A DNA stretch of 64,000 nt from Thalassobacillus sp043497085 (GTDB lineage: Bacteria > Bacillota > Bacilli > Bacillales > Halobacillaceae), in assembly GCA_043497085.1 (NCBI GenBank), contig JBIEKI010000003.1; one strand, 5' to 3'. Shown in pieces: positions 42,881-53,185 of this stretch. How positions within the stretch are numbered: position 1 is the stretch's first letter; each line of letters begins with the position of its first letter. The notes below the pieces were generated by a model. The model saw only the letters and a program-made list of their open reading frames with translations. It did not search any database and was not told the origin of the DNA. Position numbers and translations under genes: made by a program.

Positions 42881-45800
42881 CTAATTTACGTCTACGATGC
42901 GTCCTTCTATTTCAGGAGCAACTGTTTCTAATGAAGTAACATGATCAATGAACATTTCATAGTCGATAAAACCAGGTTCACTGACACGGTTTTCTTCAAA
43001 AGCCTGGGCAAAAACATCATACCCATCGCCACCTTTAGCAGTAAAAGCGTTAGTAGCAACGTAGTAGTATTCTTCTTCGTTCAACGGTACATACGAACCG
43101 TCTTCCTGTTCGATTTCTACATTTACGACTCGCTCGCCTGCCGGCTGGCTGCTATCGTATTCAAACTGCATACCGGCAACCTGCAGGAACCCTCCGCTTG
43201 TGCTTGGCGCCTGGCTGACACTGTGCTCCAGTGCTTCAAGAATTTCAGCACCTGTCAGGTTCATAATCGCTAGTGAGTTACCAAACGGCATAACGGTCAA
43301 CACTTCACCTACAGTGATGTCACCTGTATCGATGGAAGTACGGATACCGCCACCGTTAGTTACAGCGATTGCTGTTTCCGGATTAACAGATTTAGCTTTA
43401 GCAAGCATGCCGTCCGCAATCAAGTTGCCAAGGTTTGTTTCTTGTGTACGGACAAATTCACGTTCCCCATTTAAGTAAACCTCAGCTGTAGCACCGATGG
43501 ATTCATTCTTTACCGCTTCCACCTGCTCTGCATATGGAGCAAGCATTTCTTTTACTTCTGGATCTTCTTCCAAATCACCGATAGCCACCAATTCACCTTC
43601 GTAGCTTAGGAGTTTACCTTTTTTATCAAAAGTTACGTCGAGTGTACCAAGGTTATCATTGTATTCACCAGTCTGAACAATAACCGTCGGCTCTTCTCCG
43701 GCATCAACAAAGCGGGGTTCGAGCAGCTCGCTATGTGTATGGCCGCCGACAATGACATCAATGCCGTCCACTGTTTCAGCTAAGGTAAGATCGTTGTCAT
43801 AATCCGCATTGTCATCCAAACCCAGGTGTGTTAATGCAACAATTTTGTTGACGCCTTTGTCTTCAAAAGCATCTACCATTTTTTCTGCTTCTTCGATGTA
43901 GTCTTCAAATGTGATGTCTTCCGGGCTGGAAATGTCGGTAGTTTCTTCCGTCGTCAAACCGAAGATTCCCACTTTTTCTCCTTCCACCCATTTGATAATG
44001 CCGCCGTAAATATTTCCGTCTTCTGCTTTATGTGTTACTTTGTCATAAAACATACCATCGAACAAAGCATCGTTCGAAAAATCTGTATTAGCAGCAACGA
44101 ATGGAAATTCAGCATTTTCCACAAAGTCAGCTAACGCCTGGTGACCTTCTTCGTTAGAACCGAGATCGAATTCATGGTTACCGAATGTCATGGCATCATA
44201 TTCGAAGTAGTTCATGAATTCCAGGTCTGCTTGTCCAAGGAATTCATTAAAGTATAGGGTACCGGAGAATACATCTCCTGCACTCAACAATAGGGATGCT
44301 GGATTCTCGCTACGATAGTTCTCGATAGCTGTTGCCGTTTTTGCGATTTCATCCAGGTTTCCGTGTGTATCATTCGTGTGCATCAAGTTTAATTCATACT
44401 CTTTGTCTTTCCCAGGCTTTTTACCTTTCCCTTTTCCAGGATGGTCATTGTTGCCTTTGCCTGTCTTCTCACCTTTTTCTACTGTTTTCTTTGGATGGAT
44501 CTGCACCACTACTGGGTCGTGGTCACTTGCGCGTCCATCTTCAACCGAAAAGTCAGAGTTGATATTAACAATATCCACTTTAGTACGATGTGCCAGGTTG
44601 TTGCTGACCAGAATGTGATCAAGCACCTGAGAGTTTCCTTGGTAGATATACGTGTAACGTTCTTCTCGTGGAAGTTCTTCAATCATGTTGGTCAGGACGT
44701 CACCTTTCAACGTTTGAACTGGTGCTGAGAATTCAAAGTCATTCAAATCACCTAGAACCACCACGTTAGCATCAGCATCTTCTGCCTTAATGTCTTGCAC
44801 AAATCCGTTAACAACCTCTGCCTGCTGCAGACGCTGCTCTTCACTTCCAAGTACAACTGGATGCTCAGAGCCGAATAATGCTCCGTCGCCTCCTTTGGAA
44901 TTAAAGTGATTTGCGATAACCGTCACTTTTTCGCCATTGAACATGAATTCTCCGGCAAGAACTTTACGAGAATCATAGAATGCATCGTTTGTCGGATCGA
45001 TGCGACCCGGGTTCAAAGTCAAACCGCTGTCATCTACATCAACTGCAGATGTTGCATCGCCAGCTGGCTTGTCTGTCATCGATACACGGTCAGGGTTATA
45101 AAGGAAACCTACACGGATATTTCCGCCTGGCTGACCGCCATCTTCTTTGTCTTCTGGAGCAATATCAGAAAACTCGTAGCTTGGACCGCCAGCTGCTTCG
45201 ATTGCTTCAATCAACGTCTGATAGCTTTCAGAAGCATCTACGGTACCGTCATCAGTCGGGCCATTGTTGTCCTGTACTTCGACTAGTCCGATAATGTCTG
45301 GGGCATTCAAGTTTTCTACCATTGTTTCAGCAATACGTTCCACTTTTTCCGGATCTGTACCTGCGTGGAAATTTTCAACGTTATAGCTTGCTACAGTCAA
45401 CTTTGGTTTCAAGCCTTTGAGCTCAGTGCTATCAGGCTCTGTACCGCCGTCCTGGATTTCTGGGAAATCACCTGTCGGACGAATTTTGAAGTTACTGTAG
45501 TCGTAACTTACAACACCTGTGATTGGTTCAACAAAATAGTCGCCAGTTTTAGCTGTCAAATCAATTCCATCGACATCAATCAGCATACGCTCTGGATTAT
45601 AGTCATCTAGAGAAATCAACAACCCGCCAGCATCAGTGCGAAGTTGATCTTCACTTGTTTCAACTACCACTGGAAGTTCATCATACTTAATCGGACCAGT
45701 TACAGACGCATCGTTTAACTGGATTTGCATAGCTTCCAGGCTTTCGTAAAAATCAAGGCCATCTGCTGCCGGGTCGAAGGATGTCATTTCATCATCTTCG

Positions 45801-47569
45801 ATTACTTCCGTTGGCTGGATACGATCTTCACCGATTACTACCGGATCAGGAAGTTCCACACCAGATTCTACTACTTTCACCCCGGAGCCTGTGATTTGAG
45901 TCGTTAGTAAATCATTCGCATCGGAATAACCATCTTCACGCCACTCTTTTACCTGACCATTAACTTCAACGACGTCTCCGACTTCTACGCCATGGCTGCT
46001 CTTATATACATAAATACCTTCAGAGGTTGCAATATCCTCATCAGGGTTCAGGCTTTGCATGTAAAAACCATTGTTTCCATCAAGCTTTGTCACTACGCCT
46101 TCGACACCTGCTACAGCACTGCCTTCATAAGGGGAAGTGTGGCCGGCACCCTGGATGTCATGGATTTCTACTTCATCCGCAGGCTTTAAAACTGTGTAGT
46201 CAAATGTAGCAACTTCACTAGTTTCACCGTTATCACGGGCAGCAACCGCTTTAATTGTAGTGTCTTCTGTAATCTCGATTGCTCCCTCATAAGGAATGCT
46301 ATCAGTAGTAGGCTCAGACCCGTCGATAGTATAATAGATTTCCGCGCCTTCTTCGTAAGTCTTCAATTCTACTTCTGTACCTTCAAAAACGGAGCCGGAA
46401 GCAGGGTTTGCTTTTACAGAGAAAACAACATCAATAACGTCGTCCCCAGAACGAGGAAGAAGTTTATAGTTTCCATAGCTGTAATCAACGACACCTTGAA
46501 CAACTTCATAAGATTCTCCGATTTTTAAATGATCTTCTTCTTGCGGCTGAATCAAGAAAGTTCCATTTTCATCTGTTGCTGTATATTCGCCAAAATTATT
46601 TTTTTCTACAATTTCAACATTCTCAGTAGAAACAAATTCGCCTTCAATTGCTTCTCCATTTTCTGTGGAAAAATCAGTAGAAGTAACAGCTTGCGCCTCT
46701 GGGATACCTGCGCCTTCAGTAACAACATCCACAGTAGCTGAAGAAGCAACAATTTGAGCCATTCCATGATAATCAGAAAGTTCACCTTGTGCTTCCACTT
46801 CATCTCCAGGCTCGATATCCAAACCTGGTGCGCGGACGATCACTCCAGCTGTATCGTCTTGTATGTAAAGGTTCGTCTGTCCGCCAGCGTAGAATGATGC
46901 CGTGGCAATACCTTTCACTTTTACTTCTGTTCCTTCTTCAGCCTGACGAGCCTCTTCGATCGTCAGCAGTTCAACCGGTTCAACCTCTGGCATTTCATAA
47001 GAACCAAGGTATTCAAACGTGTCTTTCGGATAGCTATCCCACTCGTCATTTACGACAAATGCATCACTAGCATCTGTGTCGCCAGTAGTTACCTCAGCAC
47101 TACGCACCAACGTCACATCTTTTCCGAAATCGTCCGTGCTTCCAAGCTGGCCGATGGAATCTACTACATTACCCTGTTTTTTCAATAGGACTACATCGTC
47201 CCCATTGAAATTCACGACTCCACTATTCACATCTGTTACAGCTTGAGCTTGTTCCCCTGCTTGACTGTGGGAAACTACATATACATCTCCAGCCTTCAAG
47301 GTGCCGGATAGCTCATACGTATTATTCGAATCCGTATCCCCATTTGAATACAGCTCCAATGTATACTCCGATAAATCTATTTCACTGCTTGTACCATTGT
47401 AGAGTTCGACTGCCTTATTGTAGCTGCTTCCCTCTACGTATTCAGATATTATCAAATCATTCATGTGCTCATCCGCTTGGACCGGCTGAACCGGAGCCAC
47501 AAACGTTCCGAGCAGCAACACAGCAATCAAACTCAAAGCTTGAATCCGATTACGCAAGACTTTTTTCAT
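42881..47569 (-). CDS. secreted nuclease / 5'-nucleotidase fusion (YhcR-like)
   Basis: The 1562-aa precursor has a signal peptide (1-33) and several domains: a lamin-tail domain (about 36-190), OB-fold repeats (about 200-375 and again 460-720), a chitobiase-like beta-sandwich (about 385-460), an endonuclease/exonuclease/phosphatase domain (about 725-1040; ASYNVENFH, VLGDLNDF, SDHDPVVV), a Lys/Gly linker, a metallophosphatase domain (about 1085-1330; LMHTNDTHG, GNHEFD, GGHTHSELL) and a 5'-nucleotidase C domain (1370-1540). It should degrade extracellular nucleic acid to nucleosides. No LPxTG sorting motif is present, so wall attachment, if any, is by another route. A cre-like site lies upstream. 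Confidence 0.92.
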   Translation of the reverse strand: MKKVLRNRIQALSLIAVLLLGTFVAPVQPVQADEHMNDLIISEYVEGSSYNKAVELYNGTSSEIDLSEYTLELYSNGDTDSNNTYELSGTLKAGDVYVVSHSQAGEQAQAVTDVNSGVVNFNGDDVVLLKKQGNVVDSIGQLGSTDDFGKDVTLVRSAEVTTGDTDASDAFVVNDEWDSYPKDTFEYLGSYEMPEVEPVELLTIEEARQAEEGTEVKVKGIATASFYAGGQTNLYIQDDTAGVIVRAPGLDIEPGDEVEAQGELSDYHGMAQIVASSATVDVVTEGAGIPEAQAVTSTDFSTENGEAIEGEFVSTENVEIVEKNNFGEYTATDENGTFLIQPQEEDHLKIGESYEVVQGVVDYSYGNYKLLPRSGDDVIDVVFSVKANPASGSVFEGTEVELKTYEEGAEIYYTIDGSEPTTDSIPYEGAIEITEDTTIKAVAARDNGETSEVATFDYTVLKPADEVEIHDIQGAGHTSPYEGSAVAGVEGVVTKLDGNNGFYMQSLNPDEDIATSEGIYVYKSSHGVEVGDVVEVNGQVKEWREDGYSDANDLLTTQITGSGVKVVESGVELPDPVVIGEDRIQPTEVIEDDEMTSFDPAADGLDFYESLEAMQIQLNDASVTGPIKYDELPVVVETSEDQLRTDAGGLLISLDDYNPERMLIDVDGIDLTAKTGDYFVEPITGVVSYDYSNFKIRPTGDFPEIQDGGTEPDSTELKGLKPKLTVASYNVENFHAGTDPEKVERIAETMVENLNAPDIIGLVEVQDNNGPTDDGTVDASESYQTLIEAIEAAGGPSYEFSDIAPEDKEDGGQPGGNIRVGFLYNPDRVSMTDKPAGDATSAVDVDDSGLTLNPGRIDPTNDAFYDSRKVLAGEFMFNGEKVTVIANHFNSKGGDGALFGSEHPVVLGSEEQRLQQAEVVNGFVQDIKAEDADANVVVLGDLNDFEFSAPVQTLKGDVLTNMIEELPREERYTYIYQGNSQVLDHILVSNNLAHRTKVDIVNINSDFSVEDGRASDHDPVVVQIHPKKTVEKGEKTGKGNNDHPGKGKGKKPGKDKEYELNLMHTNDTHGNLDEIAKTATAIENYRSENPASLLLSAGDVFSGTLYFNEFLGQADLEFMNYFEYDAMTFGNHEFDLGSNEEGHQALADFVENAEFPFVAANTDFSNDALFDGMFYDKVTHKAEDGNIYGGIIKWVEGEKVGIFGLTTEETTDISSPEDITFEDYIEEAEKMVDAFEDKGVNKIVALTHLGLDDNADYDNDLTLAETVDGIDVIVGGHTHSELLEPRFVDAGEEPTVIVQTGEYNDNLGTLDVTFDKKGKLLSYEGELVAIGDLEEDPEVKEMLAPYAEQVEAVKNESIGATAEVYLNGEREFVRTQETNLGNLIADGMLAKAKSVNPETAIAVTNGGGIRTSIDTGDITVGEVLTVMPFGNSLAIMNLTGAEILEALEHSVSQAPSTSGGFLQVAGMQFEYDSSQPAGERVVNVEIEQEDGSYVPLNEEEYYYVATNAFTAKGGDGYDVFAQAFEENRVSEPGFIDYEMFIDHVTSLETVAPEIEGRIVDVN

Positions 47570-47663
47570 CTACGTACCCTCCATTTAGATTAGTAGTCAT
47601 ACATCTAGCACTACCATTATAAAGAAATTCTGACAATAAGAGTATAATTGTGACAATTTTTAT

Positions 47664-47677
47664 TGAAAACGATTACA
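47664..47677 (-). promoter_or_regulatory. cre-like site before the nuclease gene
   Basis: TGAAAACGATTACA (plus strand) matches the cre consensus at 13 of 14 positions, 95 bp upstream of the start codon. Confidence 0.5.
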
Positions 47678-47764
47678 TTTCCCCATGACTTAAGACATAA
47701 CTTCAAATAGGAGTTTTCACCTGAAATACCTGGGATTTTGCTCCAGCATCACTCATCTTCCCAT

Positions 47765-47795
47765 TAAAAAAGTCCGTCACTAAGGACGGGCTTCT
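47765..47795 (-). terminator. terminator of the peptide-transport operon
   Basis: AAGCCCGTCC / TGACGGACTT stem with TTTTTTAAT on the minus strand, 12 bp past the last ATPase gene. Confidence 0.8.
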
Positions 47796-47806
47796 TTGTT
47801 ATTTTA

Positions 47807-48775
47807 TTATTCTACTAAATGACATGCCACCCAGTGTTCCGGTCTCACTTCAACAAATTCAGGCAGCACATTCCGGCATTGCTCCTCGGCTATCGGGCAC
47901 CGTTGATGGAATGGACATCCGCTTGGCGGATCAGTTGGACTCGGAACATCCCCCTTCAGAATGATTCGTTCTTTTTTTACCAGGGGATCGGATGTTGGCA
48001 CGGCTGACAATAAGGCTTTAGTGTAGGGGTGGAGCGGTTCCTGATACAAAGCCTCGGTATCGGCAAGTTCCATTAATTTCCCAAGATACATGACGCCGAC
48101 GCGGTCGCTGATATGTTTGACGACGTTCAAATCATGGGAGATGAACAGATAAGTCAAGTCAAACTCCTCCTGCAGGTCGACTAGCAGCTTCAAAATCTGA
48201 GCCTGGATGGACACATCCAAAGCTGAAACAGGTTCATCCGCGACAACGAGTTTCGGCTTCAATACCAGAGCCCTGGCAATACTGATCCGCTGCCGTTGTC
48301 CACCACTGAATTGGTGGGGGTAGCGTTTTGAATGCTCTAAAGGCAGTCCTACTTTCTCCAAAATCTCATCCACCCGCTGATCAGCCTCCACCTTACTGAT
48401 GGAAAAGTGGGTGTATAAAGGCTCGGACACTAACTCTCTTACTGTCATGCGGGGATTTAAAGAACTATATGGGTCCTGGAAAACCAGTTGCATATCCCGC
48501 CGCATTTTTCTTAAATCCTGTTTGGAATAATCAAGGATGTTTTTCTCGTTGAATAACACTTTCCCACCTGTCGGTTCCAAAATACGCAAAATACTTCTGC
48601 CTAATGTGGACTTCCCACAGCCACTTTCGCCGACTAATGACAGGGTTTCTTTAGCCTTCACTTCAAAACTTACATCGTTGACAGCTTTTACATACCCTTT
48701 CGTTCGCTTGAAAACGCCAGCTTTGACTGGGAAAAATTTTTCTAAGGATTCTACTTTGAGTAATGTCTCAGACAT
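47807..48775 (-). CDS. oligopeptide ABC transporter ATPase (OppF/DppF type)
   Basis: One of two ATPases of the peptide importer. It has Walker A GESGCGKST near residue 50, signature FSGGQRQRI near 155, Walker B LVVADEPVSALD and the C-terminal oligopeptide-transporter domain with Cys-rich GCPFHQRCPIAEEQC, which may bind an Fe-S cluster. The frame extends to 48859, but the ATG at 48775 (322 aa), about 10 nt after AGGAGGAG, is the true start; it overlaps the end of the preceding ATPase gene by 8 bp. Confidence 0.93.
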   Translation of the reverse strand: MSETLLKVESLEKFFPVKAGVFKRTKGYVKAVNDVSFEVKAKETLSLVGESGCGKSTLGRSILRILEPTGGKVLFNEKNILDYSKQDLRKMRRDMQLVFQDPYSSLNPRMTVRELVSEPLYTHFSISKVEADQRVDEILEKVGLPLEHSKRYPHQFSGGQRQRISIARALVLKPKLVVADEPVSALDVSIQAQILKLLVDLQEEFDLTYLFISHDLNVVKHISDRVGVMYLGKLMELADTEALYQEPLHPYTKALLSAVPTSDPLVKKERIILKGDVPSPTDPPSGCPFHQRCPIAEEQCRNVLPEFVEVRPEHWVACHLVE

Positions 48776-49751
48776 GGTTTGCCATCTCCTCCTGATAAAG
48801 CCAGCATTTGCAGCGATGGTTTTCCGCAACTTCCCGATCATCAGGTGACACATTTTCACATATATCCATCGCTTCGGGACAACGTGTCACAAACCTGCAT
48901 CCTTTCGGCATCTGCTCCACAGACGGAACTTTTCCAGGAATAGAATACAATGCATCCGAACGATCCCCTACCATAGATTTCAACAAACCTTTTGTATAAG
49001 GGTGCTTCGGTCGATGAAACAGGCTGACGACATCGGTCTCCTCTACGATTTCACCGGCATACATGACGGCCACCCGCTGGCAGGTCTCCGCTATCACTCC
49101 TAAGTCATGTGTAATCATGAGGATGGACGTTTCGAAATCATCCCGGAGCTCTTTCATCAAGTCCAAAATTTGTGCTTGAATGGTTACATCGAGCGCCGTT
49201 GTCGGCTCATCAGCAATCAATAGTTTTGGGTTGCATAACATGGCAATGGCGATCATGATGCGCTGCCGCATTCCTCCGGACAACTGATGTGGATACTCTT
49301 TCATAATTTGCTCAGGGCGTGGGATACCTACCCTCTCTATGATTTGCACGCACGCTCGTTTCATTTCTTTTTTAGATAGCTTCGTATGGAACTTCAGTGA
49401 TTCCATCAATTGGTCTTCGATAGTAAAAAGGGGATCAAGCGCGGACATCGGTTCCTGGAAGATCATCGAAATTTGATTGCCACGAATTTTGCGTAGCTGC
49501 TTCGAAGATAATTTCAATAAGTCCTTTTCCTCTTCAAATACAATCTCCCCTTTGGAAACTTGTAAGGGGGGACTTGCGAGCAACCCCATAATAGCTAACG
49601 AAGTTAAACTTTTTCCACTGCCGGATTCACCGACAATGCCATAAATCTCCCTTTTTCCTATTTCTAAGTTGATATTTTTAACGACATTCAATACCTCTTC
49701 ATCCATTTTCACATCGATTTGCAAGTCCTTGATTTGTAAAATAGGTTCCAT
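48768..49751 (-). CDS. oligopeptide ABC transporter ATPase (OppD/DppD type)
   Basis: The 327-aa ATPase has Walker A GESGSGKSL near residue 40, signature LSGGMRQRI near 155, Walker B LLIADEPTTALD and a C-terminal GCRFVTRCPEAMDIC domain. It pairs with the OppF-type ATPase as a heterodimer on the inner membrane face. It starts 16 bp after the permease gene. Confidence 0.93.
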   Translation of the reverse strand: MEPILQIKDLQIDVKMDEEVLNVVKNINLEIGKREIYGIVGESGSGKSLTSLAIMGLLASPPLQVSKGEIVFEEEKDLLKLSSKQLRKIRGNQISMIFQEPMSALDPLFTIEDQLMESLKFHTKLSKKEMKRACVQIIERVGIPRPEQIMKEYPHQLSGGMRQRIMIAIAMLCNPKLLIADEPTTALDVTIQAQILDLMKELRDDFETSILMITHDLGVIAETCQRVAVMYAGEIVEETDVVSLFHRPKHPYTKGLLKSMVGDRSDALYSIPGKVPSVEQMPKGCRFVTRCPEAMDICENVSPDDREVAENHRCKCWLYQEEMANHV

Positions 49752-49767
49752 CCTGACTGCCCCCTCT

Positions 49768-50595
49768 CTATTTCAATTTTGGATCCAATAAGTCTCGTAA
49801 ACTATCCCCAAGCAGATTGAAACAGAAAATCGTGATAATGATGAACAAAGCAGGAAATATCGCGATCCACGGAGCAATCTCCATATACTGGCGGCTCTCA
49901 TTCAACATCGCACCCCACGAAGGATTTGGAGGCTGGATGCCAAGACCCAGGAAACTTAAGGCGGCTTCTGTCAAAATCGCTCCAGACAGTGCTAATGTAC
50001 TTTGAACGATAAATGGGGCCAGCACATTCGGTGACACGTGCCGGAATATGACTTTGTGCGTTTTGACCCCGATTGCTTTTGCGCTGGTAATGAACTCCAT
50101 TTCCTTGACCGCAATGACAGCGGCACGCACCGTACGCGTAAATACAGGCGTAAAAACAATCCCGATGGCAATCATGGTATTTTCTAAATTAGGTCCCAGT
50201 ACTGCCACAATGGTCAGTGCAAGTAGAATATCCGGGAAAGCGAACAATATATCCATGATTCGCATAATCACATTATCTATCCAGTTCTGAAAGAAGCCCG
50301 CGATCAATCCGAACACAAAGCCTAACGAAGCACCGATTCCAACAGAAATCAGCCCTACATACAACGAAACCCTCGCCCCTTCTACAACCCGGCTGAAAAT
50401 ATCTCTGCCGAATTCATCCGTACCGAACCAATAAGTTGCGCTCGGTCCTTCCAACATATGCTCTTTATACATCTCCGTCGAATCATGCGGGGAAAGCCAC
50501 GGACCGAAAAGACCAAGCAATAGCACAAGGCCTACCCCGATGACACCAACAATTCCAACCTTATCTTTCTTTAATCTAGCCATGATTTCTTTCAT
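49768..50595 (-). CDS. peptide ABC transporter permease (OppC/DppC type)
   Basis: The 275-aa permease has about six membrane segments and the BPD EAA loop (SAKAIGVKTHKVIFRHVSPN) near residue 180. The ATG at 50595 is 8 nt after GGAG; a GTG at 50604 overlaps it. The C-terminus FNLLGDSLRDLLDPKLK is typical of DppC. Confidence 0.92.
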   Translation of the reverse strand: MKEIMARLKKDKVGIVGVIGVGLVLLLGLFGPWLSPHDSTEMYKEHMLEGPSATYWFGTDEFGRDIFSRVVEGARVSLYVGLISVGIGASLGFVFGLIAGFFQNWIDNVIMRIMDILFAFPDILLALTIVAVLGPNLENTMIAIGIVFTPVFTRTVRAAVIAVKEMEFITSAKAIGVKTHKVIFRHVSPNVLAPFIVQSTLALSGAILTEAALSFLGLGIQPPNPSWGAMLNESRQYMEIAPWIAIFPALFIIITIFCFNLLGDSLRDLLDPKLK

Positions 50596-50615
50596 AGTTA
50601 CCACTCCGAAATCAA

Positions 50616-51560
50616 TTATTTATATGTAATCCTCGGGTCCAAATACGAATAAAGAATATCAACGAATAGATTGATAAGCACAAAAACGGTCGCTATGAAC
50701 AGGACAGCTCCCTGAACAACTGGATAGTCACGCTGGTTGATCGCTGTCAAAACCATCTGACCTAATCCTGGCAATGAAAATATTTGTTCAATGATGACCG
50801 TACCACCAAGCAACGTACCGATTTGCATACCGATAATCGTCAAAATAGGAATCATCGCGTTTTTCAATGCATGATTAAAAATGACAATCCGCTCACTGGC
50901 ACCTTTGGCACGTATTGTCCGGATAAAATCCTGGCGCAGCACTTCTAAAATCGACGACCGGGTCATCCGCATGACCGCTCCAGCCATCGCAGTCCCTAAC
51001 ACAAACGCCGGCAACATCATCATCTGCAGGTTCTTCATAGGGTCTTCGAATAACGAGACATAACCAGCTGGTGGATAATAGGAAAACGCCAGCGATAATA
51101 CCAGTAATAGCAACGTAGCCAAAGCAAAGTTTGGTACCGAAACGCCAAGCAGGGAAATGATCCGGACCCCGAAGTCTGTACTGGTATTCCTTTTCAAGGC
51201 GGCTACAATTCCGAGTGGAATAGCGATAATCCAGGAGATGAACGCAGATAACATTGTCAACTCTAAAGTCAATCCGAAGCGGCTGAGGATATCACCCAAA
51301 ATCGGTTTCCCTGTACGTAATGACACTCCAAAATCACCTGTAAGCACACCGCCCATCCACTGCAGGTACTGCTGATAGATTGGAAGATTAAGCCCGAATT
51401 GTTTTTCTAATTGTCTCCTGGCTTCATCCGTTGCTTCCGTTCCAAGTATCGTACTGACTACGTCACCGGGAATCATTTTCATAATCAAAAAGATGAATAC
51501 AGAGATACCGAATAACACCGGTATCAACATAAGTAATCGTCGTAAGATATATGCTAACAT
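50616..51560 (-). CDS. peptide ABC transporter permease (OppB/DppB type)
   Basis: The 314-aa permease starts MLAYILRRLLMLIPVLFGIS, a typical DppB N-terminus, has six membrane segments and the loop RTIRAKGASERIVIFNHALK near residue 215. Ends YLDPRITYK as in the family. It follows the binding-protein gene after a terminator-like hairpin. Confidence 0.92.
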   Translation of the reverse strand: MLAYILRRLLMLIPVLFGISVFIFLIMKMIPGDVVSTILGTEATDEARRQLEKQFGLNLPIYQQYLQWMGGVLTGDFGVSLRTGKPILGDILSRFGLTLELTMLSAFISWIIAIPLGIVAALKRNTSTDFGVRIISLLGVSVPNFALATLLLLVLSLAFSYYPPAGYVSLFEDPMKNLQMMMLPAFVLGTAMAGAVMRMTRSSILEVLRQDFIRTIRAKGASERIVIFNHALKNAMIPILTIIGMQIGTLLGGTVIIEQIFSLPGLGQMVLTAINQRDYPVVQGAVLFIATVFVLINLFVDILYSYLDPRITYK

Positions 51561-51595
51561 GAGGACTTCACACCTTTATCAAAGTGATGAAAAAA

Positions 51596-51617
51596 GGGCA
51601 GAAATCGCTCTCTGCCC
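51596..51617 (-). terminator. intercistronic terminator-like hairpin after oppA
   Basis: GGGCAGA / TCTGCCC with an 8-nt loop and T-run on the minus strand, between the binding-protein stop and the first permease. Likely a partial terminator that lowers permease and ATPase expression relative to the binding protein. Confidence 0.7.
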
Positions 51618-51625
51618 TGTGATTT

Positions 51626-53185
51626 TTATTCCATGATGACGACATCGTTGAAATTCTCAGGCTCATTAGCCGTTGGTGAATAATTATCTACATTATCACG
51701 TACAATGAAAAACTTTTCCGGAGAGACTAAGAACAAGTTTGGCGTCTGCTCAATGACACGTTTTTGCGCTTCATTATAAATCTCTACGCGTTTCTCTGGA
51801 TCGATCGTTGTACGCCCTTCTTCGGCTAGCTGATCAATTTTTTCATCCGAAAATCCCCAGACGTTGGCTGATCCATCGGTGGAGAAGAAAAAGCCGATTG
51901 ACCGATCCGGGTCCGATCCTGAACTGTTACGCCCGACCAGCATTTCGTGATCTCCGTTCGTCCAGGTATCAATGTATTGACCCCATTCCAGCTGCTTGAT
52001 TTCTGCCTTGATGCCGATTGCTTCTAATTGCTGTTGTAAAAGCTGAGCGGTGTCAACCATATCCGGGTAAGTAGATGCTGTAGAAATCACCGTTTCAAAA
52101 CCATCTTCATAGCCTGCCTCTGCTAACAATTCCTTCGCTTTTTCGATGTTCTGCTGGTAAAGTTCTTCCTGAGTGACGTCGATAGCCCATTGACCCATAG
52201 ATTCCGGAATAGGTCCTGATAAAACGGCATCTCCCTTCCAGACGACATCAGCAACTTCCTTACGATCGACGGCCAGGCTGATTGCCTGTCGTACTTTTAC
52301 ATCATTGAACGGTTCTTTATTCACATTGAATCCGACATAGCTATATTCCGTAGATTGATAGCTTTTGATTTCTACTCCGTCGCTTTTTTCAGCAAGCGGA
52401 ATCGACTGGGAAGATAACGTAGTTACATGTACCTCTCCCGTACGGATAGCAGCAAGACGTGCAGATTCATCTTTCATCGTCAAATAAGTGACACCATCCA
52501 ATTTCGGCTGTCCATCTTTATAGTAATCTTCGTTTTTCGATAGTTTGACATGGTTGTCAGGTAGCCATTCATCTAATTTAAATGGACCTGTTCCGACGGC
52601 TGCCTGATTCAAGTCACCATTTTCTTCTACCACTTCTTTTGCCACAATCGCTGCATTCGTACTTGCAACATAAGAAAGGAAAGGAGCGTATGGCTCAGAA
52701 AGAGTGAATTTGATTTCAGTAGGACTGATCACTTCAATGGATTCGACTTTGTCAAAATAGGATTTAGCGATAGAAGCTGTCTCTTCATCCATGATCCGCT
52801 CAAAGCTATATTTAACATCGTCTGCTGTCATTTCCCGGCCATTATGAAACTTGACGCCTTCCCGCAGTGTGAACACGTAGGTAGTTTCATCCGGCTGTTC
52901 CCACTTCTCTGCCAGTTCCGGCTGTACTTTCATGTCTTCATCAAACGTTAATAGGCTGTCATAAATTTTTTCATAAATACGAATCGAGGAATGCGCAGGG
53001 ACTTTATGCGGATCAAGCCCAGCAGGCTCCTGGTCATTCCCTATTTTCAAAACCTGTTCAGCGGCAGCCTCGCCACTTCCACCATCTGCACCCGCTTCAT
53101 TGCTCGAACCTTCATTAGAACAGGCACTTAATAAAAGTGTCGCCATGACAATCCCCATCAATAAAGCCATCCAATTTTTCTTCAT
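51626..53185 (-). CDS. peptide-binding lipoprotein (OppA/DppE type)
   Basis: The 519-aa lipoprotein has a signal peptide with lipobox LLSAC (Cys22) and a Gly/Ser/Ala linker, then a family-5 solute-binding domain (about 45-515) containing PELAEKWEQPDETTYVFTLR and VKFHNGREMTADDVKYSFER (family-5 signature). Its ATG overlaps the stop of the serine hydrolase gene (ATGA). With anmK and an AmiE-like gene upstream, uptake of wall-derived peptides or muropeptides is the best guess. Confidence 0.92.
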   Translation of the reverse strand: MKKNWMALLMGIVMATLLLSACSNEGSSNEAGADGGSGEAAAEQVLKIGNDQEPAGLDPHKVPAHSSIRIYEKIYDSLLTFDEDMKVQPELAEKWEQPDETTYVFTLREGVKFHNGREMTADDVKYSFERIMDEETASIAKSYFDKVESIEVISPTEIKFTLSEPYAPFLSYVASTNAAIVAKEVVEENGDLNQAAVGTGPFKLDEWLPDNHVKLSKNEDYYKDGQPKLDGVTYLTMKDESARLAAIRTGEVHVTTLSSQSIPLAEKSDGVEIKSYQSTEYSYVGFNVNKEPFNDVKVRQAISLAVDRKEVADVVWKGDAVLSGPIPESMGQWAIDVTQEELYQQNIEKAKELLAEAGYEDGFETVISTASTYPDMVDTAQLLQQQLEAIGIKAEIKQLEWGQYIDTWTNGDHEMLVGRNSSGSDPDRSIGFFFSTDGSANVWGFSDEKIDQLAEEGRTTIDPEKRVEIYNEAQKRVIEQTPNLFLVSPEKFFIVRDNVDNYSPTANEPENFNDVVIME

